A stretch of 64,000 bases of DNA from CAVPJW01 sp963705525 (GCA_963705525.1 CAVPJW010000004.1:1364001-1428000), one strand, 5' to 3'. Positions 9,171 to 18,867 are shown, numbered from the stretch's first letter. Notes: generated from the letters alone by a model not told the origin. Numbers and translations: made by a program.

Positions 9171-9201
9171 CTGAAGCCTGAAGCCTGTAGCCCGAAACCT
9201 G
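9171..9201. repeat. Heptamer tandem repeat array
   Basis: Four tandem 7-bp units (CTGAAGC, CTGAAGC, CTGTAGC, CCGAAAC) plus CTG lie immediately downstream of the metalloprotease stop and upstream of the histidine kinase start. It belongs to the same class of intergenic 7-8-bp arrays as 65-113 and 18035-18123, though the unit sequence differs. Confidence 0.75.
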
Positions 9202-9205
9202 CTGT

Positions 9206-11671
9206 TCAGAATCCAAGCGGCGGCCCGGGCGGCAGCGGATAGCGCGATCGTGGCCGACCACCCCAGTACGGCATGACGCTCTTCGGCGCGACTGACGCCG
9301 GGTCGTCGAGGTAGCGCGCGATGTCCCGCTCGGCCTGCCGGTAGTGCGCGTCCGTCACGGGATCGGCATCGTGGCGCGACTTCGAGATCCTCGCCGAGCG
9401 CGGCGAGTCGCGTCAGAACGACGGCACGGACTTCGGGCGTCACTTGCGCATGATTCCCGAGGAGCATCATCGCGTCGAGCGCCACACGCTGGATGACGCG
9501 CCTGAAAGACCGCGCGGCTGGCTGACCGTCCGCAGGGGCGTTCCAGGTCGCCTGCATGATCGCGTCGAGGACCTCCGGGAAGGTCAGAGCATTCGTCTGT
9601 CGATCAGCGAAGGCAATCAGGCGGGCGGCGCGATCGGGCTGCAACAGCTGCTCGAGAACGCCGGCAGACAGGATTCGAGCCGCACGGAGCTGATCGAACG
9701 CATACCCATTCCCGAGATCTTCGATGTCACCGTACGGCGGCGGCGCCAGGACGGCCAGCAGCCGCTCGGGCAGCGCCAGGTTGGCGGGATCGATCGTCTG
9801 CAACAGGAGCGTGAGCACCTCTCTCTGCAGAGCAGCCGGCACGATCTCGGTGGGCGCAGGACCTTCGTCTCCCTTCAGCACGAAGTTGTGGTACATGCCG
9901 CCGACGTATTTCGCCGCCGCGTCGATCGCCCAGCGATGATGGAGGTACGTCATCCAGAGCCGCATGTCGCGCAGGTTACCGACGGGCTCTCCCGGCGCGA
10001 GCAGGTCGGGGCCGTAGTGCTCCAGCATCACCTTCCGTGCGGCCACGTCTGTCGAAGCGCCTCGGTTGGCGTCGAGAGATCGTCGTACCAGCTCCAGCGT
10101 GGATCGGTGGAGGGCGTGAACAGCAGCTTCCTGCCGCGCATCTCCTTGATGATGGCGTCGAGCCCCGCGCGCTCCTTGTCCTTGGAAAACACGGTGTAGG
10201 CGTACCGGATGCCAAACGTGTCGTACTCGCCGATGTCGGTCTGAAACGCATCCGACAGATCGAGGCGGCCGTCTGGAGTGACCTTCACGCGTGGTGTTGG
10301 ATATTCCATGACGGAGGACCGGTTGTCGAGGCTGCCGTTCCAGTTGTGCTCGAACCCCAGGCCGTGGCCGACCTCGTGAGCAGTCAGGAGCGCCTGACGC
10401 TTGACCATGAGGCTCTGCTCACCTCGCGTGACCGCGGCGCCTGCGGCCTGGAACGCCGAGAGCAGCCACACCTCCGGGAGAAACGCTCCGTCTCCGCCGC
10501 TCGTCGGCTGGTAGGCCGTCCAGTACTCGCCCATCGTCCTGATGCGCGCCGAGTCGAGGTGAATCTTCGCTCCGAGCACCTCGTTGGTTCGCGGATCGAC
10601 ATACTCGCCGCTGCTCGAGAAACCGCGCTCGTCGCGATTGATCCACAGGAGCCACGTGTGCCGGATGTCCATCGGATCCATATCCGGCGTCGGGTCCTTC
10701 ACCTGAACGGCGTTTCGGAAGCCGGCCGCCTCGAACGCCTTGTTCCACCAGAGCGTGCCGTCGCGCACGGCGCTTCGCGCCGGCTCGGGAATAGCGGGGT
10801 CGAGGTAGTAGACGAGCGGCGTGACCGGCTCGCTCACCGCGGCCGACGGGTCCTTCTTTTCGAGGCGCCAGCGTTCGATCCACCGCGTCACGGGCTGGCG
10901 ATCGAACGGTGCCGAGAAATCCTTGAACTCCGAGGCGATGATCCCGATGCGCGGGTCCGCGTCTCGCGGTGTGTACCCGGTCGGCGCCTGCAGAAACGAA
11001 TGGTGAATGCGCAGCGTCAGCGCCGCCGGATCGGGGGTGACGTTGGTCAGGCCGAATCCCGGATTGTCGCCCGCGTACGTGGCGACGACCTCGACTTCGG
11101 TGTTCTGCGGAAACGCTTTCGTTCGCGGCGCGAAGATTCCGCTCCGGTTGGCGTCGAACTTGTACGTCCCTTCATTCCCTCGCCGCAGGTCTCGCTCGAG
11201 ATCGACGGCGTCGCGCATGAAGAGAGGCGTCGCATCAACGACGAGGCGGCCTTCGGCCTCGCTCTCGACCGGCAGCGCGGCCAGCACCGATTGCGGGAAT
11301 GAATCCTCGACGTTCTGCGCCAGCTCCTCGGGGCCGCCGAGTGCGCGGTACCGGAGCTCGCGCTGCACGACCAGGACGCGCGGACCCGTGCGCTCGAACC
11401 GCACGACAGCGGACTTGGTGACGCCGCGGTCCATGCTGAGCTCGACGGAGCCAGGGCTGGTGGCAAACGAGACGTAATACAGGATGTCCTCGGCGAGGCG
11501 AGGTATTTCGAAGAGAATTCTGCCCTTCGCGTGATCGAGATAAAACGGAATGAAGCCGTCCACCCTCGAAGCTCCGGAGGCGGCCTGTGCGGCCGCAACA
11601 GGCGTCTCCACCCGACCCACGACGGGGACGGTCAACAGACACACCACAACACCCAAGGCCAGTTTCTTCAT
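9206..11671 (-). pseudogene. Zinc-dependent metalloprotease (DUF5117-like), two frameshifts
   Basis: Exported zincin-type protease. The 5' part (11671 to about 10046) has a signal peptide, a beta-rich N-terminal region and the zinc site HEVGHGLGFEHNW followed by a Met-turn-like SSVMEYP. The frame shifts near 10046 (one base missing; the product continues VAARKVMLEHYG) and again near 9370, after which a third frame gives HYRQAERDI...VMPYWGGRPRSRYPLPPG and stops at 9206. Both are single-base shifts, so sequencing error and genuine decay are both possible. ATG at 11671 is chosen because GGGGAG lies well spaced upstream; a GTG three codons earlier is too close. It follows the TonB receptor gene by about 70 bp on the same strand. 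Confidence 0.8.
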
Positions 11672-11687
11672 TCGCGCCACTCCCCTT

Positions 11688-11721
11688 TTCGCCAGCGACT
11701 CTAGGGCTCGTCGCTGGCGAA
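11688..11721. other. Perfect hairpin between TonB receptor and metalloprotease genes
   Basis: TTCGCCAGCGAC (11688-11699) and GTCGCTGGCGAA (11710-11721) form a perfect 12-bp stem with a 10-base loop. It sits in the 3' untranslated stretch of the receptor gene and just before the ribosome binding site of the protease gene. No T-run follows on the transcribed strand, so it is not a classic intrinsic terminator; it could stabilise or partly terminate the receptor mRNA. Confidence 0.6.
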
Positions 11722-11749
11722 GGTCAAGGGGGTGGCAACCGGCCTTCGA

Positions 11750-14700
11750 CTAGAAGGTGTAGCGCAGGGAGAACTGAATGGTGCGAGGTCCGGCCTGATC
11801 GACGGTCTGGGTTCCCGTGATGCGGCCGAATGAGCTCGACGTCACGTTGAGCGTGCTCGGAACGTCCAGGTTCTCGACGTTGAAGAGGTTCGCAAAGGCC
11901 ATTTCAAATCTCATGCGCGACGTGCCGTTCATGCTGAAACTCTTGCCAAGCGTCATCGAAAACGTGTGCGTGCCCGGTCCGACGAGCGTGCCGACGCCCA
12001 CGTTTCCGAATCGTCCGATGTTGTCCGGCGGCACGGCAAACGCCGCCTGATTGAAGTACGCGTCGGCGGTGGGGTTCTCGAGATTGCCTTCGCCGACGAC
12101 GTCGGGCCGCTGGGTCGCGGTGAAGCCACGAATCGTCGTCCCGGTGCCCGATGGATCGGCGTTGCTGAAGAACGGCGTCAGGAACGGACCCGACTGGATG
12201 AGCAGGATGCCGGTAACATCCCAGCCTCCGACGAAGAGGTCCAGGCCGCGTCCGATGTCGGTCATGCGGGCGCGGCCTCGCCCGAACGGCAGCTCATAGA
12301 GGAACGTCCCCACGAAGCGATGGCGCCGGGTGAACGCCACGTCGCCATAGTCCGCATTGCCGCGAAACAGATCCACCGTCGTCGCACCGTTTTCGGCGGC
12401 AAACGCAGATGGTACCGTTCCGGCGGCATCGGATTTCTGATGGGCGTACGTATACGAGGCGTCAAGCGTCAGTCCGTCCGACAGCCGCTTGTTGAGCTCG
12501 AGCCCGAGCGCGTCGTATCGGGACCGCGCGTTGTTGTCTCGTGTGGTGACGACATTCCAATCGAGAAACGGCCGCGTGTTCTGAACGGCTGCGTAGCCGA
12601 GCGTGTTCGACGGCACCTGATTGAGATCCGGGCTCCAGATCAGATCTTTCGCCTTCGAGCCGACGTAGCTGACGCGCAAACCGCTGTTCCAGCCGAGATC
12701 GCGCTCCACGGTGAGCGTCCACTGCGTCGCGCGTGGATCGCGCAAATCGGTCTGATTGGCGCGCCGGAAGTCGAGCGTACCCGGCGGCACAAAATTCTGC
12801 GCGGTGGAGGCCGAGGAAATGTTCGGGAAGACAAATGGATCCGTGAGGCTGTTCGCAAACCCCGGGGCGGCGGCTGTCACGGTCGCAACCATCGAGTAGT
12901 TCACCGACCCGAGAATCGGGATCGTGTACAGCCCCACACCGCCTCGAATGACCGTCTTGTTGTCGCCAAAGGGCCTCCACGCGATGCCCAGCCGTGGACT
13001 GAAGTTGTTCTTGTCGGTGAACCGCAGGCTGCGCGGCAGGCCTGCTTCGGCCGCCGTCACGAACGGTGTATTGGGGACAGAATTGCGCACGAAGTCCGGA
13101 ACCATCGCCAGCCCCGCCGCGTCGGACACGATGACGCGGCCGCCCGGAAAGGTGCGATCGAAGTTGCCGAGCTGATTGCTGCGATCGAGCATCGGCGGCC
13201 GAAGGTCGTAGCGCAGGCCGAAGTTGATGGTGAGATTGGACGCCGGCCTCCAGTCGTCCTGTGCGAAGAACGCATAATACGTGGAGTAGGGATCCACGTC
13301 GGGCGCAGGCAGGATGTAGCCCGTGAAGTGCGGCAGGCCGAGCAGGAAGTCGCCAAAGGCCTGGCCGGTATACGCGCCGTCAAACTGGTACCGTCCGAAT
13401 TCCTCGCCATCGAAGAACGAAATCTGGTCCTTGTATTCGACGTACTGGATGTCGACGCCGCCTTTGACGGTATGACGACCCTTGAGCCATGTCAGCGAAT
13501 CGCCGCCCTGAACCACCCGGCTGAGAATGTTGAAGGGTTTCTGGCCACCAGTGGGAATGAACGAACCGTCCGCGAAGGAAAACGCCGGGAAGCCTCCGGC
13601 CGCCGGCAGTTGAGGCAGACCGACCAGTCCCGACTGCGCCATGAGATCGACGGCGGCCGCGGCGTTCGTATAGCTGTCTTTTTCGACGGTGTTGGACCAT
13701 CCGCCGCGGATTTCGTTGAGCAGCGTCGGCCCGATCGTCCAGGTGTGCGACCCGGCGAGCTGCCTCACCTCGATGCGATTGAAATGATCGCCCTGCTTCG
13801 TGTTCCAGCTCGACGGCGCGCCCCGATTGTCCACGTTCTTCCAAGTGAAGCGGGTAAACACCCTCTGCGATGTCGAGAGCAGGTAGTCGCCGCGCAGATC
13901 GAGCCCATTGACCGTGAAATCGCCAGGGGCATTGACGATGTAATTGGGCCGATCGATGGCCGTGCCCGATTGATTCGGTCGCTCGTAGAAAAGGTCGAGA
14001 ATGTTCGCCGATACCGGATTGACGGGAATCTGATTACCGGGAAACGGTTGCCCCGTCTGTGGATTGATGATTGGTGTCGTCACGCTCGACAGGTCGCCGG
14101 TGCGCCACGCATCGGGCGGTACGACCTCATTGAGCGTCGTCTCGTTCGGCCGACGCACACCCTCGTACGTGCCAAAAAAGAAGGCACGGTTGCGAACCAG
14201 GGGGCCGCCGCCCGAGAGTCCGAACGTGTTCGCGCGAATCTTGGGTTTGATCGGATCGCCGTTGTCGTCGCGGGGCGCGAAGCGATTGACCGAATCGAGC
14301 GCGCTGTCCTGATAGTACCAGAACCCCGTTCCGTGAAACACGTTGCTGCCGCTCCGGCTGGTCGTCGTGATGTCGGTCACCTGCATGAACTCGGCGTTGT
14401 TGTCGGCAGCGGTCACCTTGAACTCTTCGATGGATTCGACCGAGGGGAAGAGCTCCTTGGACGGACCGCCATACCGCACGCGCTGTGTCGAAATCCCGTC
14501 GACCGAAAACGATGTCATGAAGGGCAACGCTCCGGCCACCGAGATCGCGCCGCTGCGGTCCTGTTGCACACCCTGCGCGAGTGTCGCCACGACGATGGGG
14601 CTGGTGTTGTTCGATGCGCGGAAATTGAGGGCCAGCTTGCTGATGTCTTCTCCCGATTTCGAATTGTCGATCGTGGCGCGATCCGTTTCGATGACCGGAC

Positions 14701-15091
14701 GGACGGCCCTCACCTCGACGGTCTCGGCGGTTCCGGCCACCTGCATTTCGGTGTCGGCCCGAACCGTCTGGCGAGCCAGGAGATCGACGTCGCGAATGAA
14801 CTCCGCGAACCCTTCGAGCGTGACGACAAGACGATAGCGGCCCGCATCGAGGTTCGGCACCTGGAACGCACCCGCCGCATCGGTGACCGTCGTTCGCTCG
14901 GCGCCGGTGGACGCGCTCGATACGAGCACCGTCGCGCCCGGCAGGACGCCGCCAGACGTATCCGTCACGACGCCGGTGAGGGTGGCCAGAGTCGATTGCG
15001 AAATGGCGGGACTCGAGGTCAATACGAGCACGAGAAGCACTGAGGAGGCCCTGAGGAGTCGCGAGCAGAGTTTCTGGCGGAGGTAGATCAT
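11750..15091 (-). CDS. Oar-like TonB-dependent receptor
   Basis: Outer-membrane protein of 1113 residues. A signal peptide (about 1-31) is followed by a carboxypeptidase-regulatory-like domain (about 35-115: LTGVVTDTSGGVLPGATV...AGRYRLVVTLEGF), a plug region (SFSVDGISTQRVRYGG, ESIEEFKV) and a long barrel that ends in the aromatic IQFSLRYTF. This architecture is characteristic of the large receptor families of Acidobacteriota; the ligand (oligosaccharide, peptide or siderophore) cannot be told. The metalloprotease gene downstream may be co-transcribed. Divergent from the amidohydrolase gene. Confidence 0.92.
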   Translation of the reverse strand: MIYLRQKLCSRLLRASSVLLVLVLTSSPAISQSTLATLTGVVTDTSGGVLPGATVLVSSASTGAERTTVTDAAGAFQVPNLDAGRYRLVVTLEGFAEFIRDVDLLARQTVRADTEMQVAGTAETVEVRAVRPVIETDRATIDNSKSGEDISKLALNFRASNNTSPIVVATLAQGVQQDRSGAISVAGALPFMTSFSVDGISTQRVRYGGPSKELFPSVESIEEFKVTAADNNAEFMQVTDITTTSRSGSNVFHGTGFWYYQDSALDSVNRFAPRDDNGDPIKPKIRANTFGLSGGGPLVRNRAFFFGTYEGVRRPNETTLNEVVPPDAWRTGDLSSVTTPIINPQTGQPFPGNQIPVNPVSANILDLFYERPNQSGTAIDRPNYIVNAPGDFTVNGLDLRGDYLLSTSQRVFTRFTWKNVDNRGAPSSWNTKQGDHFNRIEVRQLAGSHTWTIGPTLLNEIRGGWSNTVEKDSYTNAAAAVDLMAQSGLVGLPQLPAAGGFPAFSFADGSFIPTGGQKPFNILSRVVQGGDSLTWLKGRHTVKGGVDIQYVEYKDQISFFDGEEFGRYQFDGAYTGQAFGDFLLGLPHFTGYILPAPDVDPYSTYYAFFAQDDWRPASNLTINFGLRYDLRPPMLDRSNQLGNFDRTFPGGRVIVSDAAGLAMVPDFVRNSVPNTPFVTAAEAGLPRSLRFTDKNNFSPRLGIAWRPFGDNKTVIRGGVGLYTIPILGSVNYSMVATVTAAAPGFANSLTDPFVFPNISSASTAQNFVPPGTLDFRRANQTDLRDPRATQWTLTVERDLGWNSGLRVSYVGSKAKDLIWSPDLNQVPSNTLGYAAVQNTRPFLDWNVVTTRDNNARSRYDALGLELNKRLSDGLTLDASYTYAHQKSDAAGTVPSAFAAENGATTVDLFRGNADYGDVAFTRRHRFVGTFLYELPFGRGRARMTDIGRGLDLFVGGWDVTGILLIQSGPFLTPFFSNADPSGTGTTIRGFTATQRPDVVGEGNLENPTADAYFNQAAFAVPPDNIGRFGNVGVGTLVGPGTHTFSMTLGKSFSMNGTSRMRFEMAFANLFNVENLDVPSTLNVTSSSFGRITGTQTVDQAGPRTIQFSLRYTF

Positions 15092-15231
15092 GAGCTGGCT
15101 CCTTGAGATCGACTGTCAGGCACGATCGGTTTGATATGAGGCGTGATGCTACCGGTGGGAAGTTGCAAACGAGCGACAGGCCGATGATGATGCTGTAACT
15201 TTTGGCGGTGCCCTTCCGTCTAATTCGTCAC

Positions 15232-16491
15232 ATGAAACTCTCGCTCAATAGACCGCTCGCGTGTGCGCTCGTTCTCGGGTGCATGCTCGTCTGGGAACCC
15301 ATCGTCGCGCCGCGGCTTCTGGCTCGACAGTCTGACGCCGTCCTCGCCATCGTCGGCGCGCGTGTGTATCCATCGCCGCAGGGGATCCCCATTCACGACG
15401 GCACGGTCGTGATGTCGGGCGGAAAGATCGCCGCCGTCGGTCCGCACAAAGACATCGCGATTCCAGGGGGGGCAAAGACGATCGACGGCAAGGGGCTGAT
15501 CGTTACGGCCGGTTTTCAGAACAGTCACGTCCACTTCACGGAGCCTCTGTGGCTGGACGCCGCCCATCAGCTACCGGACAAGCTGACGTTGCAGCTCGAA
15601 GCGATGCTCACGCGGTTCGGGTTCACCACGGTCGTGGACACCGCGTCGTTTCTTGACAACACGAACGCGCTTCGTCGGCGCATCCAGAGCGGCGAGGTGT
15701 CAGGACCCAGAATCCTGTCGGCGGGCGAAGCGATATATCCGCCACAGGGGATTCCGTACTACCTGAGAGATGCGATGCCGCCTGAGGTCCTCGCATTCCT
15801 GCCTCAACCGGCGACCGGCGCGGACGCGGCGGCCCTCGTGGTCGAGCACGCCGCAAAGGGCACCGAGCTCATCAAACTCTTCACGGGATCGTGGGTCGAG
15901 CGCGGCAGGGTGCTGCCCATGCCCGACTCGATTGCGTCGGCTGCCGTCAGCGAGGCCCATAAGCATGGCCTCCTGGTCTTCACGCACCCGTCGAACCTCG
16001 CGGGGCTGGAAGTGGCGCTCGGCTCGGGTGTGGACGTCCTCGCCCACGCCGTGGAAGACACACGCGGTATGACGCCGGAACACCTGGCGCGCATGAAAAA
16101 GCAAGGCATGTCGCTCGTGCCCACACTGAAGCTCTTCGGGCGCGACGCGTATCTCTGGGAAATCCTCGACGAGGTTCGCGATTACGCGCGGTCCGGCGGG
16201 CAGATTCTCTTTGGGACCGACGTCGGCTACCTGACCGACTACGATCCGTCCGACGAGTACCGCCTCATGGGCACCGCCGGACTCAGCTGGCGCGAGATTC
16301 TTCAGTCGCTCACGACCAATCCCGCGGATCGATTCAAAGAAGGCAGCAGGCGAGGCCGCGTGGAGACCGGAATGGATGCGGATCTCGTCGTGCTGGGCAC
16401 CGACCCCGTGCTCGATCTCAGGGCATTCAGCGATGTCCGCTACACGATCCGGAGCGGGCGTGTGATCTACACGTCCCCGCCCAGTCACTGA
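15232..16491 (+). CDS. Exported amidohydrolase-family protein
   Basis: 419-residue metal-dependent hydrolase of the imidazolonepropionase/prolidase-like group. After a signal peptide come the N-terminal beta sandwich (AIVGARVYPSPQG...GKIAAVGP), the metal-binding HVH in QNSHVHF, further His in VFTHPSNLAG and LAHAVEDT, and the catalytic Asp in FGTDVGYL. The C-terminal ETGMDADLVVLGTDP is typical of the fold. ATG at 15232 is preferred to a TTG ten codons upstream because it opens the signal peptide. Substrate unknown. Confidence 0.85.
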   Translation: MKLSLNRPLACALVLGCMLVWEPIVAPRLLARQSDAVLAIVGARVYPSPQGIPIHDGTVVMSGGKIAAVGPHKDIAIPGGAKTIDGKGLIVTAGFQNSHVHFTEPLWLDAAHQLPDKLTLQLEAMLTRFGFTTVVDTASFLDNTNALRRRIQSGEVSGPRILSAGEAIYPPQGIPYYLRDAMPPEVLAFLPQPATGADAAALVVEHAAKGTELIKLFTGSWVERGRVLPMPDSIASAAVSEAHKHGLLVFTHPSNLAGLEVALGSGVDVLAHAVEDTRGMTPEHLARMKKQGMSLVPTLKLFGRDAYLWEILDEVRDYARSGGQILFGTDVGYLTDYDPSDEYRLMGTAGLSWREILQSLTTNPADRFKEGSRRGRVETGMDADLVVLGTDPVLDLRAFSDVRYTIRSGRVIYTSPPSH

Positions 16492-16533
16492 CCGTTCAAC
16501 TTCCGTCGGCAGGTGTGTCACAATACGCGCTCC

Positions 16534-16971
16534 ATGGCGCGTTCACCCTTTTCCTTCCGCGGTCGTCCGGCAGGCGCGTTCGATTCGTTCTTCGGCGACC
16601 GCGAAGTCCAGGTGCTCGAGGCTCTCTGGCGACGAACCGGCCGGGTCAGCGTCCGCGATATCACGGCGGATTTTCCCAAGCTCGCTTACACGACGCTGAT
16701 GACCACCATGGATCGGCTGCACAGGAAGGGCCTCCTGCACCGCGCCAAGGAAGGACGCGCGTTCTTGTATTGGCCTCGCTACTCGGCCAGCGAGCTCAAG
16801 TCCGGAATCGCGGAGAACGCTCTTCGCGATCTGCTCGATCCCGATCCGACGCTGCGGCGCGCCGCACTCTCGTTTTTCGTCGATGCGCTGGGCGATCGAG
16901 ACGACGACCTTCTCGACGAGCTCGAAGCGCTCGTGCGCGAAAAACGCCAGACTTTGAAGGGGCCTCAATGA
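16534..16971 (+). CDS. BlaI/MecI-family transcriptional repressor
   Basis: 145-residue winged-helix regulator. The N-terminal DNA-binding part reads DREVQVLEALWRR...YTTLMTTMDRLHRKGLLHRAKEGRAFLYWP, the core of the Penicillinase_R family, and a C-terminal dimerisation helix follows. Members are inactivated by proteolysis triggered by a partner M56 metallopeptidase. Here that partner gene follows with a 4-bp ATGA overlap, so the pair is translationally coupled. No beta-lactamase gene is adjacent, so the regulon is unknown. Confidence 0.9.
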   Translation: MARSPFSFRGRPAGAFDSFFGDREVQVLEALWRRTGRVSVRDITADFPKLAYTTLMTTMDRLHRKGLLHRAKEGRAFLYWPRYSASELKSGIAENALRDLLDPDPTLRRAALSFFVDALGDRDDDLLDELEALVREKRQTLKGPQ

Positions 16972-17945
16972 CGTTCGTCATGCTGGGCCTGTCCCAGGCG
17001 CTCGCCACCTATGCCATCGTCACGACCGTCGTCTCGGCAATTGTCTACATGATCTGGCGGATCGTCCGGCGCGACTCCCGCGCCGTCACCGCGAGTTCCC
17101 GGGCGAGCGGACTGTTCCTGCTGCGCATGCTGCCGACGATGATCGGGGGCGTCGTGACGGTTGGGATCTGCTGGTCGGCCTATCTGAAGTTCGAGCCGCG
17201 CGATACCACCGAGTCGGTAGGGATCGTCGTCGGCATCGCGGCGATGTTCGGAGCGGGATTCATGACGGCGGCGGGTCTGCGCGTGTGGCACGCATGGCGG
17301 GCCACGCGATCGATTGCCGCTGACTGGCGTTCGAGTGCGACGCGAATCGATCTCCCCGGTGTTGACGTGGCAGTGTTCAGGCTGGAGTCGTCTCTCCCGA
17401 TCGTCTCGATCGTGGGCGTCGGTCGCCCGCAACTCTTCATGGCCCGGTCGGTGCTGGAGCACTGCACGCCGGCACAGATCGACGCCATCGTGGCCCACGA
17501 AACAAGCCACCTGCGAGCGGGCGACAACCTTCGTCGCCTCGCACTGCGCGGGTCGGCCGATCCGCTCGCATTCTCGCGCGTCGGCAGCGACATCGAGCGT
17601 GCATGGGCCGACGCGTCCGAGGAGGCCGCGGACGACAGCGCCGTCGGAGGGCTTTCGATCGGCGCGTGCGACCTCGCTGAAGCGCTGCTCAGGGTTGCGC
17701 GGCTCGCATCGGGACGATCGCTCGCCAACCTGCCGGGCGCGACGCTGTCGAGAGGCTCGGTCGCCCATCGAGTTCACCGTCTTCTGTCCGGCCATCGCGA
17801 TGCGCCCGTGTCGCCCCGATGGGTCGCGGCAACGCGGGTGCTGACGCTCTCAGCGCCCCTCGCCGTGCCGGCGTGCCTTCTTCATCCGACCACCTTGCGC
17901 GGCGTGCACGAGGTGTTCGAAGTCCTTCAACGAGTCCTGCCGTAA
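16968..17945 (+). CDS. M56-family (BlaR/MecR-like) membrane metallopeptidase
   Basis: 325-residue membrane protein. Hydrophobic helices (about 5-30, 50-70, 85-110) flank a cytoplasmic zinc peptidase region with HETSHLRAGDN (HExxH) and the third ligand region SEEAADDSAV. It is expected to cleave the coupled BlaI-type repressor. Unlike BlaR1/MecR1 it stops soon after the peptidase core and has no extracellular penicillin-binding sensor domain, so the inducing signal is not a beta-lactam bound to this protein. Confidence 0.85.
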   Translation: MTFVMLGLSQALATYAIVTTVVSAIVYMIWRIVRRDSRAVTASSRASGLFLLRMLPTMIGGVVTVGICWSAYLKFEPRDTTESVGIVVGIAAMFGAGFMTAAGLRVWHAWRATRSIAADWRSSATRIDLPGVDVAVFRLESSLPIVSIVGVGRPQLFMARSVLEHCTPAQIDAIVAHETSHLRAGDNLRRLALRGSADPLAFSRVGSDIERAWADASEEAADDSAVGGLSIGACDLAEALLRVARLASGRSLANLPGATLSRGSVAHRVHRLLSGHRDAPVSPRWVAATRVLTLSAPLAVPACLLHPTTLRGVHEVFEVLQRVLP

Positions 17946-17959
17946 CTGCCGTAAACATC

Positions 17960-18123
17960 TAGTCGCTGGGTCTCAAAGTCGCAGGTCTCAGGGTCTCAAC
18001 GTCGACAATCCGACTCTGCCACCCTATGACTTTTCGACCCTGCGACCCTGCGACCCTGCGACTCTTCGACCCTCGGTCGAAGGAACTCTTCAACTCTTGA
18101 ACTCTTCAACTCTTTAACTCCCT
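17960..18123. repeat. Compound octamer tandem repeat spacer
   Basis: This 250-bp spacer holds no gene. It contains a degenerate GGGTCTCA/GTCGCAGG stretch (about 17968-18003), five octamers based on CGACCCTG (18035-18074) and five octamers based on AACTCTTC (18084-18123). Three different unit sequences with one period lie side by side between the M56 gene and the ferric-reductase-like gene. No hairpin or CRISPR-like spacer pattern is present. Confidence 0.85.
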
Positions 18124-18198
18124 TTTTACGACATCTGGTAGTAGAGTCGCGCGCCCCGTACAGTAGGCCCGGTTCGCCGAACAGCGTGGGGACGCGAC

Positions 18199-18792
18199 GT
18201 GGACGCGATTGAGCTGAGCGCCATCGACATCTCGGGCACGCTGGCGCTGATTGCCGTGGGGCTCTTCACCTGTCAGCTATTGATGGGCCTGCTGCTCTCG
18301 GTCGGCTACAACCCGCTCCGGCAGTGGCCCCGCCGCCGGATCAAGCTCTTCACGCTGCACAACTGGACGGCCTACATCGCGCTCAGCCTGGCGACACTCC
18401 ACCCGGTGGTGCTCCTGGCATCGACCGAAGTCTCCTTTCGCGTGTTCGACCTGGCCGTGCCCATCTGGTCGCCGGTGCAGCCGCTCGAAAATACACTCGG
18501 CGCGATCGCCTGGTATCTCGTGGCCTTCGTCGTCTTGACGTCGTACTACCGCGCGGCATTCGGACGGAAACGGTGGAAGCTTCTGCATTACACGGCCTAC
18601 GGCGCCGCCGCGGTCTTCTACTGCCACGGCGTCCTCGCCGATCCGCGCCTGCAGAACAGGCCCGTTGATTGGGTTGACGCCGAGAAGGTGTACGTGCAAC
18701 TCTGCGCGCTCGTCGTGGTCGCGGCGACGATCTGGCGGATCAAGGGCGCGAACCAGAAGCCCGCAAGCAGTCAGCGTCGTCCCCAGCCCTGA
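18199..18792 (+). CDS. Ferric-reductase-like transmembrane protein
   Basis: 197-residue integral membrane protein with about five hydrophobic segments. The His residues in LHNWTAYIAL, LHPVVLL, LHYTAYG and YCHGVLAD are placed as in the haem-ligating core of the ferric reductase-like (FRD/YedZ-type) domain, but there are no FAD- or NAD-binding domains. It starts with GTG after a repeat-rich spacer. The stop codon lies inside a REP-like palindrome. The next gene encodes an exported DUF4198 protein, suggesting a metal-related role for the pair (inference). Confidence 0.7.
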   Translation: MDAIELSAIDISGTLALIAVGLFTCQLLMGLLLSVGYNPLRQWPRRRIKLFTLHNWTAYIALSLATLHPVVLLASTEVSFRVFDLAVPIWSPVQPLENTLGAIAWYLVAFVVLTSYYRAAFGRKRWKLLHYTAYGAAAVFYCHGVLADPRLQNRPVDWVDAEKVYVQLCALVVVAATIWRIKGANQKPASSQRRPQP

Positions 18793-18810
18793 AGGGCTGG
18801 CCTAGGTAGG
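18783..18810 (-). repeat. REP-like palindrome, copy A (inverted)
   Basis: CCAGCCC and GGGCTGG form a 7-bp stem with a TGAA loop; read on the minus strand it gives CCTACCTAGGCCAGCCCTT, closely similar to copies B (18836) and C (34351). The loop contains the TGA stop of the ferric-reductase-like gene. It faces copy B about 25 bp away, so A and B form an inverted pair. Confidence 0.65.
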
Positions 18811-18835
18811 TTCCAATTGGCGACACGAGCGACCA

Positions 18836-18863
18836 GTACGTAGCCCAGGCCTTCAGGCCTGGG
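18836..18863 (+). repeat. REP-like palindrome, copy B
   Basis: AGTACGTAG is followed by a perfect hairpin with arms CCCAGGCCT and AGGCCTGGG and a two-base centre. The leading AGTACGTAG is shared exactly with copy C at 34350. It ends five bases before the DUF4198 start codon. Confidence 0.7.
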
Positions 18864-18867
18864 TCCA

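Noticed and set aside
11966..15043. Very long plus-strand open frame opposite the TonB receptor
   Set aside because: It is antisense to a full-length recognised protein, has an Arg/Gly/Ala-rich composition with no domain, and is the expected shadow of high GC codon use. The same applies to the long frames opposite 51994-53967 and 42211-43893.
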